Origin: Planctomycetota bacterium
Lineage (GTDB): Bacteria; Planctomycetota; Brocadiia; JAJRTI01
DNA length: 6,348 bases
Assembly (NCBI GenBank): GCA_024278415.1
Contig: JAJRTI010000926.1
Location: 1-6,348 of the forward strand
Reading direction: 5' to 3'
The number at the start of each line of letters is the position of its first letter. Positions within the stretch are counted from its first letter, which is position 1. The notes under the pieces were generated by a model, which was not told the origin of the DNA, did no database searches, and was given only the letters and a program-made list of their open reading frames with translations. This document shows positions 1-6,006 of the stretch, piece by piece. The position numbers were made by a program, and so were the translations under genes.

Positions 1-81
1 AGGGTTGCGAGCTTCGCTCGCGAACCCTGGGCTGATATCCGGAATCCCGTTGGGATTCAGATACCCCAACACGCGGCGTTG
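1..81. repeat. Hairpin-rich palindromic repeat (REP-like) at window edge
   Basis: Three adjacent potential hairpins. First, 1-28: AGGGTT-GCGAG, loop CTTCG, CTCGC-g-AACCCT, an 11-bp stem with one bulged base. Second, 36-63: core GAATCCC-gtt-GGGATTC (42-58), seven perfect pairs, extended by TATC/GATA across a small internal loop. Third, 67-81: a weaker stem, CAAC/GTTG at its base. On the minus strand the repeat is in frame with the kinase and would encode a peptide containing LNPNGIPDISPGF. This architecture looks like dispersed palindromic repeats I associate with planctomycete and verrucomicrobial genomes; that family link is recall, not tested. No transposase is visible. The window beginning inside such a repeat fits a contig break. 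Confidence 0.6.
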
Positions 82-921
82 CACGGGAGCTTTGACAGTA
101 TTCCGTACATGGCTGTTGTACTTGGCTGAAGTGTTACCAAAATAGTAGTACGTCACACCGAGAGAGTAAATGTCCGAACGGCCGTCCAGTTCCAGGCCGT
201 CGCATTGCTCAGGGCTCATGAACGATGGCGTGCCGAGGCCGCCCCTGCCTTGGATCGCAACAAGCGATGCGTCGCCCTCAATGCTCTTGGCCAAGCCGAA
301 GTCCGCCACGCGTGCAGCGCCGTCCTTGTCGATCATGATGTTGGCCGGCTTGATGTCACGATGCACAATGTTCTGTGCATGCGCCGCGGCCAAAGCGCTG
401 GCCGCTTGGACCACGATCTCCCCGGCCCGCTTCGGGCTTAGCCGCTGCTCGCGGCTCATGATGTCCTGCACGCTCTCGCCCTCCACGTACTCCATTGCGA
501 TGAAGTGCCAGCCATCTTCTTCCGCCACGTCGTGGACGCCGACAATGTTCGGATGCCTCAACGCCGCGGCCGACCGGGCCTCTCGGATGAACCGCTGCCG
601 CGCCCGCTCCGACTTCTCCGCCTTGTCCCGCGGCAGCAGCTTGATCGCCCGGACCTGCTGCAAGTCCACGTGCTGCGCCTTGTACACCGCGCCCATGCCG
701 CCCTCGCCCAGTTTCTCCAGAATCTTATAGCGCCCAAGCTGCCGGCCGACCATGGGGTCGCTTGTTGCTGCGGCCTCGCCGCTCGGGCTTGGCGTCGCCC
801 CGCTCGACACAGGCCTCAGCACGCGCTGGCATTGCCGGCAGCGGTAGGTCTTCGTGGCATCGTAGCCCCGCGACCGATACGTCTTCTTGCAACTGTCGCA
901 TCTCAGGTGTTGTTCAGACAT
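1..921 (-). CDS. Zinc-ribbon Ser/Thr protein kinase, C-lobe disrupted, runs off window
   Basis: Cytosolic Hanks-type kinase that would transfer phosphate from ATP to Ser/Thr of partner proteins. The 307 readable codons start at the ATG at 921, which has GGAGG seven bases upstream. Residues 8-31 form a zinc ribbon (C8, C11, C28, C31). Kinase motifs follow in order: glycine loop GEGGMG (72-77), ATP-anchoring K94 in AIK, helix-C E114, HRD (187-189) with K191 and N194, DFG (207-209), SPE (236-238) and D250 in DIYSLG. All catalytic residues seen are intact. Homology stops near residue 258 (about position 147). The frame then stays open through unrelated AT-rich sequence and a hairpin repeat to the window edge, so the rest of the C-lobe and any sensor region are missing here. 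It lies 22 nt behind the kinase-like gene, a clear paralogue, and is probably co-transcribed with it. I am sure of the kinase identity; whether the gene is broken in the organism or the junction is an assembly artefact is open. Confidence 0.9.
   Translation of the reverse strand, partial: MSEQHLRCDSCKKTYRSRGYDATKTYRCRQCQRVLRPVSSGATPSPSGEAAATSDPMVGRQLGRYKILEKLGEGGMGAVYKAQHVDLQQVRAIKLLPRDKAEKSERARQRFIREARSAAALRHPNIVGVHDVAEEDGWHFIAMEYVEGESVQDIMSREQRLSPKRAGEIVVQAASALAAAHAQNIVHRDIKPANIMIDKDGAARVADFGLAKSIEGDASLVAIQGRGGLGTPSFMSPEQCDGLELDGRSDIYSLGVTYYYFGNTSAKYNSHVRNTVKAPVQRRVLGYLNPNGIPDISPGFASEARNP
82..147. other. AT-rich stretch between hairpin repeat and broken kinase
   Basis: Positions 91-150 contain 23 G/C out of 60 (38%), against 36 of 60 (60%) in the next 60 bases inside the kinase. 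On the minus strand the reading frame stays open, but the encoded residues (kinase residues about 259-280) resemble no kinase subdomain. The composition step coincides with the loss of homology, so I read this as inserted or rearranged DNA attached to the palindromic repeat. A target-site duplication cannot be sought because the other end is outside the window. Confidence 0.5.
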
Positions 922-928
922 GGGCCTG

Positions 929-933
929 CCTCC
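929..933 (-). promoter_or_regulatory. Shine-Dalgarno of zinc-ribbon kinase
   Basis: GGAGG on the minus strand, seven bases before the ATG at 921 and inside the 22-nt gap after the preceding gene. It fixes the start of the zinc-ribbon kinase and indicates separate initiation rather than a fusion with the preceding HEAT-repeat protein. Confidence 0.7.
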
Positions 934-943
934 ATGCATGGCG

Positions 944-2464
944 TTACGAGCCAGGGCTTCCGGTGATGGCGGCCAACGCGGCCGCGGCTGGGGCTTTCAC
1001 CGCGTCGTTTCCGCTCTTGGCCAGGCGCGCGAGTGTGGCCGCGGCAGCCTTCCCGTCGGCGCCGAGTTTCTGAAGTGCATTGACCGCCTGGATGACGACC
1101 GCGTTGTCATCGTCGGCAAGGGCATCCGTAAGGAGATCCACGCCATTCGCCCCCAACCGAGCAGCCCCATAGACAGCGTCCTTTCGCACAGCCACGTCGC
1201 CATCGTCGAGCGCGGCCGCGAGCACTTGGCGCGTGAGATCGACGCACTCGCCCTTTTGATACGAGATCACACTCGCCCCAATCAAGCGGCGCACAGTCAC
1301 ATCATCGGACCGGGCGAGCATCCGCACGAGCAACTGCGCTTTGCCCGCGGCCACGATCTTGTCCACGCGCCTTCGGGCTTGCACAATGCGGTGGGCGACC
1401 GTGCCGCGCCGGTATGCCGCAACGCGTTCGTGGCACATGGCCGCCAGCTCCGCGGGGGAACTCCTCTTGATTTGCTCCCGGACGCCCCGCACTATGCCCG
1501 GATGGCCAGCCGTTGCCCCAAACAACTCGTCGTCGACCGACCACAGGGCGCCGACGGGCTCAAAGTAGCGGTACCCCTGCCAGCAGAGGAGAACACCAAT
1601 GACAACCGCCAGCACAACCGCCGCGCCTCCGCCAAGCTTCTTCTCCGCGACAGGCAGCGTTTGCCACGACGCGGCCGTTCTGGGCAAGGTCCTCGGTTCG
1701 TCATCGTCATCCTCGCCCCCGATCACTCTCGACAGCGCGGACAGAAACGCTTGGCACGTCTGGAATCGCCCAGCCGGCTCCTTGGCCATGGCCGTAGCCA
1801 CGATGCGGCCCACGCCGGTGGGCAGGTCTTTCACGAAGTCGTGGGGGTCAGGCGCCGGCTCAAGCCGATGCTTGCGCATCAGCTCGAGCGCGTTGTCCCC
1901 CGTGAACGGCGGCTGCTCCGTGACCATGGCGAAGTAGGTCGCGCCCAGGGAGTAGATGTCCGACCGCGCGCCCAACTCCATGCCGTCGCACTGCTCCGGG
2001 CTCACGAATGCCGGCGTGCCGACGCCCCCGGGGCCGCCCGCTATCGCGCCGGCGCCAGCGATGCTCTTCGCCAAGCCAAAATCCACGACACGAACCGTGC
2101 CGTCCCGGTCCAGCAAGATGTTCCCGGGTTTGATGTCCCCATGCACGATGCCCACCGAGTGCGCCGCGGCCAGCGCGTTCGCCACGTCAAAAACGATCGC
2201 ATTGGCGCGAGCAAGGTCGAGCCTCCCGCCGCGGTCGAGAAGCGTCTGCACGCTCTCGCCGTCCACGTATTCCATCACAATGTAATACCACCCATCCGCC
2301 TCGGCCACGCCGTGGATCTCCACGACGTTCGGGTGCTTGAGCGCGGCCATGGCGCGCGCCTCGGTCAGGAACGCTTGCACCGCGCGGTCGGTGCGGTCCG
2401 CGCCGCGCTGTTGCAACACCTCCAGCTCACACCGCTCGATGCACAAGAAACTCTGACTTGCCAA
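944..2464 (-). CDS. Membrane pseudokinase with HEAT repeats (N-lobe missing)
   Basis: Kinase-like membrane protein. The frame opens at a TTG (2464), giving 506 residues; the real start is uncertain (GTG, TTG and an ATG at residue 39 are other options). Visible parts: helix-C-like FLTEARA (32-38), HGD (108-110) replacing the usual HRD, K112, N115, DFG (128-130), SPE (155-157) and DIYSLG (169-174). An acidic linker (251-256) is followed by a transmembrane helix at about 279-298, then helical HEAT-like repeats from about 376 to 503. The glycine-rich loop and the AIK strand are absent. Aligned to its neighbour, the catalytic lysine position falls on Glu. Known kinases need these elements for ATP binding, so I infer a pseudokinase or scaffold. 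Its first 38 nt overlap the FHA gene in a different frame. The kinase part should be cytosolic and the HEAT repeats outside. The call of a kinase C-lobe is firm; loss of activity is inference, and a frameshift or deletion is possible. Confidence 0.85.
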   Translation of the reverse strand: MASQSFLCIERCELEVLQQRGADRTDRAVQAFLTEARAMAALKHPNVVEIHGVAEADGWYYIVMEYVDGESVQTLLDRGGRLDLARANAIVFDVANALAAAHSVGIVHGDIKPGNILLDRDGTVRVVDFGLAKSIAGAGAIAGGPGGVGTPAFVSPEQCDGMELGARSDIYSLGATYFAMVTEQPPFTGDNALELMRKHRLEPAPDPHDFVKDLPTGVGRIVATAMAKEPAGRFQTCQAFLSALSRVIGGEDDDDEPRTLPRTAASWQTLPVAEKKLGGGAAVVLAVVIGVLLCWQGYRYFEPVGALWSVDDELFGATAGHPGIVRGVREQIKRSSPAELAAMCHERVAAYRRGTVAHRIVQARRRVDKIVAAGKAQLLVRMLARSDDVTVRRLIGASVISYQKGECVDLTRQVLAAALDDGDVAVRKDAVYGAARLGANGVDLLTDALADDDNAVVIQAVNALQKLGADGKAAAATLARLAKSGNDAVKAPAAAALAAITGSPGS

Positions 2465-3767
2465 CGGTCAGGCAGTCGCCAAGGCGAAGTTCGCCGGCCT
2501 TTGCGTCCTGTCCGTTGATACGGATACCGTTGCGGCTGCCCAAGTCCTCCACCGCGATTGTGTCGGCGCCGACTAGCAGAGACACATGCTTGGAGGACGC
2601 GCGGGGATCCTCCATGTGCAAGTCACAATTGCGGCTGCGGCCCAGAATGAGCTTGCGGTCGCACGCGGGGAGCGTGGCCGAGACGCCTTGCGCCGGCCCG
2701 GACACGCACGTGACCGCGAGCGGCCGGGGAGCCCGCGGCGCCGCCAGGGCTCTTGCAAGTGCGGGCACGTCGCCGTGCAGCGATATGGCGAGTTCCGCCG
2801 AGGCCAGCGACACGCTCGCGTTCGCGTCCAGCGCGGCATCGGTGATTGGCTCGCCGTTGAGTAGCGTTCCGGCCGTCGCACCCAAATCTCGCACCCGCGG
2901 CCCTGTGTCGGACCAATACACTTGCGCGTGGAACGCGGCGATTCCGTCGCCATCCAACTTCACGTGGCAATTGGCGTCGCTGCCGATCAACACCGGCAAG
3001 CCCGCGCTCACCGCGCGCCGGCCAGAGGCCTTGTCCTCCACCACGAGGCTCGCCGCCGGCCCCGCACTGTCGCTCTCGTCCGCTGTCGCCTCCACGTCGC
3101 CCTTGAAGTCCCGGCTGTCGCCACCATCCTCCGGCAACGACTTCGAGTTCGGCGACCACAACGCGCACAGCTCATAGCCCCAGGGCGCATCCGCGCCCGG
3201 CACAAATGCAAAGACCATCTCCGTGTGGCCGCACCGGATCACGTCTCCCACTTGGAGCCTCACTTGCTCGATCCTTCGGCCGTTCACGAACGCGCCGGTC
3301 TTGCTGCGCAGGTCGATGGCGACGATGCTGTGACCGACGAGCGCGAACAGCACGTGCGCGCGCGACATGCGATCGTCTTGAACGGTGACGGCGTTGTCCG
3401 GCCCGCGGCCCACTGTCACAATCGGGTCGCGCAGCAAGTAGCCTTGCGGCGGCTCGCGCGTTCCCAGCACCGCAAGGTACGGCCGGCCGGGGTAGCGCTT
3501 CGCCAACGACTCGAAGCTCATTCGGCCTTCGGCTGGCGGCGCCGGCCGCTGAAGCTTTGAAGTCTCGAGCTGCGGCATGCGCTTGGTCTTGGTCGTCTTG
3601 GGCCCGGCCGGCATTGGAAACTCGCTGTCGTCGGTTGCGAGCCCGCCGATGGATAGCCCGGGCGCGGCCTGCGCATCGGCTGGGAGCTTCTTGCCGCAGG
3701 CGGTGCAAAACTCCGCCAAGGCCACGTTCACATTGCCGCAATTGGGACAGTTGACGGTCTGGGGCAT
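2427..3767 (-). CDS. Zinc-ribbon protein with three FHA domains
   Basis: Soluble phospho-threonine reader of 446 residues. The N-terminus is a zinc ribbon (C7, C10, C21, C24), then a Pro/Lys-rich linker. FHA1 spans about 95-187, with VGRG (119-122), SRAH (135-138) and a KTGAFVNGR turn (156-164). FHA2 spans about 240-330 and is degenerate: IGSD (261-264), H280 but no SR before it, and LLNGEPI (302-308). FHA3 spans about 350-443 and looks canonical: LGRSRNCD (375-382), SSKH (391-394), SRNGIRING (411-419). FHA domains bind pThr peptides through the Arg, Ser and Asn of these motifs, so domains 1 and 3 should bind and domain 2 probably not. No membrane segment is visible. I chose the ATG at 3767 because AGCAGGA lies eight bases upstream and the zinc ribbon starts straight after. 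A GTG at 3812, overlapping the caspase stop as GTGA, is an alternative. Its place between protease and kinase genes suggests an adaptor for their phosphorylated forms. Confidence 0.92.
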   Translation of the reverse strand: MPQTVNCPNCGNVNVALAEFCTACGKKLPADAQAAPGLSIGGLATDDSEFPMPAGPKTTKTKRMPQLETSKLQRPAPPAEGRMSFESLAKRYPGRPYLAVLGTREPPQGYLLRDPIVTVGRGPDNAVTVQDDRMSRAHVLFALVGHSIVAIDLRSKTGAFVNGRRIEQVRLQVGDVIRCGHTEMVFAFVPGADAPWGYELCALWSPNSKSLPEDGGDSRDFKGDVEATADESDSAGPAASLVVEDKASGRRAVSAGLPVLIGSDANCHVKLDGDGIAAFHAQVYWSDTGPRVRDLGATAGTLLNGEPITDAALDANASVSLASAELAISLHGDVPALARALAAPRAPRPLAVTCVSGPAQGVSATLPACDRKLILGRSRNCDLHMEDPRASSKHVSLLVGADTIAVEDLGSRNGIRINGQDAKAGELRLGDCLTVGKSEFLVHRAV

Positions 3768-3775
3768 GTTGGCAT

Positions 3776-3782
3776 TCCTGCT
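3776..3782 (-). promoter_or_regulatory. Shine-Dalgarno deciding the FHA protein start
   Basis: AGCAGGA on the minus strand, eight bases before the ATG at 3767. The competing GTG at 3812 has AAGGA only three bases away, which is too close for normal initiation. This supports the shorter protein, leaving a 41-nt gap after the caspase gene. Confidence 0.5.
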
Positions 3783-3808
3783 CACACTGGCCTTGTCAGC
3801 CTGCGTTG

Positions 3809-5563
3809 TCACAGTTCCTTGAAGTCATCTGGGGCCACCGTCTCGAAGAGGATCTTACAGCCCTGCGCATCGATAGCGTGGCCATGCGCGAGCGGAACGC
3901 GCTTGCCAGCCACGGGCTTCGCGTCCACGCACACGCCCGAATCCGGCTTGCAACTCAGCCAGAATGAGCCGTCCGCGAACGCAAGCTTGCCCACGCGCTT
4001 GGGGCCGTTCCCGATCACGACCACGCCACTTTCATCCGCACCGATGGAGATGGCCTCCCGCATGAGCACGTATTCGTGGTTTTCAGCGTTGTCGATGCGC
4101 GAGATTCTGAGCGCGCCAACGGGCCCATCGGCCGCGCCCACGCGGAACGCTTTGACCTGCAACTCGAGCACGCCGGCAACGGATACGACGCTGTTGCTGT
4201 GCAGCTTCTGCTCCGTGTCCGCCAGGGGCTGGCCATCGACCGCCAGCGTCTTGTCGCTGAGCCGGCGCAGATAGGCTCCATCTCGTCGCAGCTCGAACAT
4301 GCCGGCCACGCGGGGGATCTTCGCCGTATTGTCGAAGTTCGCGTCCCCGGCTTTGCCCGTGGGCAGCAGGCGCAGCGCGACGTCGTTTGCGCATCGGTCC
4401 ACGCTGTCCCGGCCAAACGTGAGCGACGGCTTGGCGAAGACGAACACCTTGCGGCCGGGGCCGACGAGCGAGGGCACGACCAACTTTGCGGCAGGGATGG
4501 CCGAAGCCCTCTCGGGCCGGCGACGAAGCAGCATCACGACGGCGGCAACCAACACCGCCACGAGCACAATGGAGCCCCAAACGATGCCGCTGCCTCCAGC
4601 TTCGGTCCCGCCGCCCTTGCCCCCCGGCCTACCGTCGCCCTCGCCGACGAGGCCTCCAACGCCGCGCATGAGCGCGATGTCGCCTGTGATCTCACCGACG
4701 AACATAGGAGTCTGGATCATCTGCCGATCCGCGGCCCAGCGACTCACGCGCTCGCTGACGTAGTTGCTCAATTCGAGTGCGCCCACGATCTTGTTGCCAT
4801 CGCGATCGGCCGCACCGCGCAGGCCGCGCATGAGGAAATAGGTGAATACGCCATGCCCCATCTCCTCCCACTCGAAGGACTGTTGGTCGAGCGTGCAGGC
4901 GGAGAGCGTCACAATGCCTTTGGCATTCTCCATGCCCTCGATTTCCCGCGCCATCGCGGCGCTCAGGCGGTTGGCGTTCCGGCCTTGCCCGCTGTGGCAG
5001 GCATCCAGGATGAGGAACTTCTTCTCCGCGGCGCAGGCTTCGAGCCGCTCGCGCAGGAAGCTGAGCGGAATGCTGCTGGTCTTGAGTTGCGTCATGGTCG
5101 CATCGCTCGGCAGCAGATATGTCTTGCCATCCGCCTCGATCCCATGTCCCGCGAAGTAGACCAGGATCACGTCCTCCTTCTTAGGCAAACGCAACGTCGC
5201 GTTGAGCCGCGCGAAGATGCGGTTCTGCCGGGGCTGCTCCTTGGGATCGTCCACGTCGTCGCACATGAGGTACACGTTCTCCTTGGGGAAGCCCCCTTCG
5301 CCCGTCAGCACGTCGTAGAGCCCCTTCACGTCCGGGAGCGTGTACTTCAGGTTGGCAATGGCCGGGTGCTCGTCATACTTGCCCACTCCGATGAGGATAG
5401 CCCAACTCGTGCCTTTGCTCCCGAGTGGCGGTGCTGCAAGCGCTCCGCCGGACGATATGCCCTTCACCCCACGATCCGCGGCGGCCTCGCCAAGCGCGAA
5501 AGGAGCGAGAAACGCAAGGATGCCCACAACACTCACAACCCAGCGTGTCGTCCTCGTCCCCAT
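3809..5563 (-). CDS. Secreted-head caspase-like protease, TM anchor, FHA-like tail
   Basis: Bacterial caspase-family (peptidase C14, orthocaspase-type) protein, 584 residues. Residues 1-25 form a signal peptide: RTTRW, then a hydrophobic VVSVVGILAFLAPFAL core. The caspase p20-like domain spans about 51-300, with catalytic His140 in YFAGHG and Cys189 in LDACHSG, plus the SAC motif (221-223) typical of the fold. Family members cut after Arg/Lys or Asp; the specificity here is not readable. A Gly-rich linker (302-326) leads to a transmembrane helix (about 327-346) followed by RRR, which places the tail in the cytoplasm. Residues about 365-473 and 480-576 are two beta-rich FHA-like units: FGRD (383-386), and DGQPL (443-447) standing for the usual NG turn. 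Both lack a clear SxxH signature. The ATG at 5563 is chosen for AAAGGAG nine bases upstream and the signal peptide; an upstream in-frame extension to 5809 is not convincing. First gene of the kinase/FHA run. Protease activity is likely from the intact dyad. Confidence 0.92.
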   Translation of the reverse strand: MGTRTTRWVVSVVGILAFLAPFALGEAAADRGVKGISSGGALAAPPLGSKGTSWAILIGVGKYDEHPAIANLKYTLPDVKGLYDVLTGEGGFPKENVYLMCDDVDDPKEQPRQNRIFARLNATLRLPKKEDVILVYFAGHGIEADGKTYLLPSDATMTQLKTSSIPLSFLRERLEACAAEKKFLILDACHSGQGRNANRLSAAMAREIEGMENAKGIVTLSACTLDQQSFEWEEMGHGVFTYFLMRGLRGAADRDGNKIVGALELSNYVSERVSRWAADRQMIQTPMFVGEITGDIALMRGVGGLVGEGDGRPGGKGGGTEAGGSGIVWGSIVLVAVLVAAVVMLLRRRPERASAIPAAKLVVPSLVGPGRKVFVFAKPSLTFGRDSVDRCANDVALRLLPTGKAGDANFDNTAKIPRVAGMFELRRDGAYLRRLSDKTLAVDGQPLADTEQKLHSNSVVSVAGVLELQVKAFRVGAADGPVGALRISRIDNAENHEYVLMREAISIGADESGVVVIGNGPKRVGKLAFADGSFWLSCKPDSGVCVDAKPVAGKRVPLAHGHAIDAQGCKILFETVAPDDFKEL

Positions 5564-5572
5564 GAGCACGTG

Positions 5573-5579
5573 CTCCTTT
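5573..5579 (-). promoter_or_regulatory. Shine-Dalgarno of caspase gene
   Basis: AAAGGAG on the minus strand, nine bases before the ATG at 5563. This site, together with the signal peptide that begins immediately after the ATG, rules against the longer in-frame start at 5809. Confidence 0.75.
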
Positions 5580-5607
5580 GTCAACTTAGGGTGATGCCTG
5601 GCCGGGG

Positions 5608-5635
5608 ATTGTATCAGCTTGGCCAGCGCCGGCAA
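5608..5635 (-). promoter_or_regulatory. Candidate housekeeping-sigma promoter for caspase operon
   Basis: Minus strand TTGCCG (5635-5630), a 16-base spacer and TACAAT (5613-5608). The -10 box matches the consensus at five of six positions, the -35 box at four of six. Initiation near 5601 would give a leader of about 38 nt that includes the Shine-Dalgarno. It is the best match I saw upstream of the run, but promoter consensus in this kind of organism is not established from the sequence. Confidence 0.35.
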
Positions 5636-5775
5636 GGGCGCGGCGAAAAGCCCATCTGGGGTCCTACCTCCCCAAACGCAATCGCGCGGATAATCGGACA
5701 GTAAATCTTCGCTCAAACCCGGATTCGACACTGCGTCGTGGGCACTGTCCAGCCGATGAAGAGCTTGCCCCCTCC

Positions 5776-5971
5776 AACGAATCCAGAAAGACACCGAACG
5801 GTAAACCACACGACAGGTTGGGCTTCAATACGCACGATGACGTACGGGGGAGACTGTCCCGCGATCGCTGATGCCCAAGTGCCTCTGGCTCGCCATGCGA
5901 CCGCCAGGGTGGAGGACAGAATGGGGTTCATTCCTTTCTTTCTCCCCATTCGTTGTCTTTCTGGATTCGTT
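5776..5971. repeat. 196-bp inverted-repeat element (MITE-like or dispersed repeat)
   Basis: The termini are inverted copies. Positions 5776-5793 (AACGAATCCAGAAAGACA) match the reverse complement of 5954-5971 perfectly over 18 bases. Extending inwards to 5776-5800 against 5947-5971 gives 25 bases with two mismatches. The 146 nt between hold no gene. This could be a small non-autonomous transposable element or a long hairpin repeat. I see no obvious target-site duplication: CTCC precedes the left copy and CGCA follows the right. Because it lies between the SUMF1-like gene and the caspase gene, the transcript could fold into a large stem that separates the two units. Confidence 0.6.
5919..5951. 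repeat. Perfect 8-bp hairpin inside the repeat element
   Basis: GAATGGGG (5919-5926) and CCCCATTC (5944-5951) pair perfectly across a 17-nt pyrimidine-rich loop. The stem partly overlaps the right terminal inverted repeat, so the two structures are mutually exclusive. No U-run follows on the minus strand, so a standard terminator is not supported. Confidence 0.45.
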
Positions 5972-5994
5972 CGCAGCCTCCCAGATAAGCGAAC
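5969..5994 (-). terminator. Weak hairpin just downstream of SUMF1-like gene
   Basis: GTTCGC (5969-5974) and GCGAAC (5989-5994) pair perfectly over six bases with a 14-nt loop, starting 12 nt past the SUMF1-like stop codon. Its position suits termination, but the loop is long and no U-run follows on the minus strand, so an intrinsic terminator is only a possibility. Confidence 0.2.
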
Positions 5995-6006
5995 ACTCTC
6001 TCGTCT

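Larger units (their letters stand above)
5564..6006. other. Gene-free stretch with repeats, hairpins and promoter
   Basis: No credible gene lies here: the short open frames carry no family resemblance, no good Shine-Dalgarno and run across repeat sequence. The right half is an inverted-repeat element. The left end carries the candidate promoter and ribosome site of the caspase gene. The middle (5738-5758) reads on the minus strand as LFIGWTVPTT, which resembles repeat-derived peptides (VGWAVPT type) that I recall from planctomycete-like genomes; that link is unverified. Confidence 0.6.

Noticed and set aside
887..2518. Long open frame on the plus strand (543 codons)
   Set aside because: It is antisense to the HEAT-repeat kinase-like gene, whose translation shows clear kinase motifs. 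The plus-strand product is Arg/His-rich with no recognisable domain, as expected of a shadow in GC-rich DNA.
3768..3812. GTG start for the FHA protein with GTGA overlap to the caspase stop
   Set aside because: Attractive for translational coupling, but its AAGGA lies only three bases away and the added 15 residues precede the zinc ribbon without adding a domain. It is kept as an alternative in the gene entry.
4076..5704. Long open frame on the plus strand (542 codons)
   Set aside because: It is antisense to the caspase-FHA gene, has no domain signature, and a composition typical of GC-rich antisense frames.
5564..5809. In-frame 82-residue N-terminal extension of the caspase protein
   Set aside because: It would bury the signal peptide, has no ribosome site, and crosses repeat-like sequence. 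The ATG at 5563 has AAAGGAG at a good distance.
5713..5949. Minus-strand 78-codon open frame in the intergenic region
   Set aside because: It lies across the inverted-repeat element and has no ribosome site or family resemblance other than to repeat-derived peptides.
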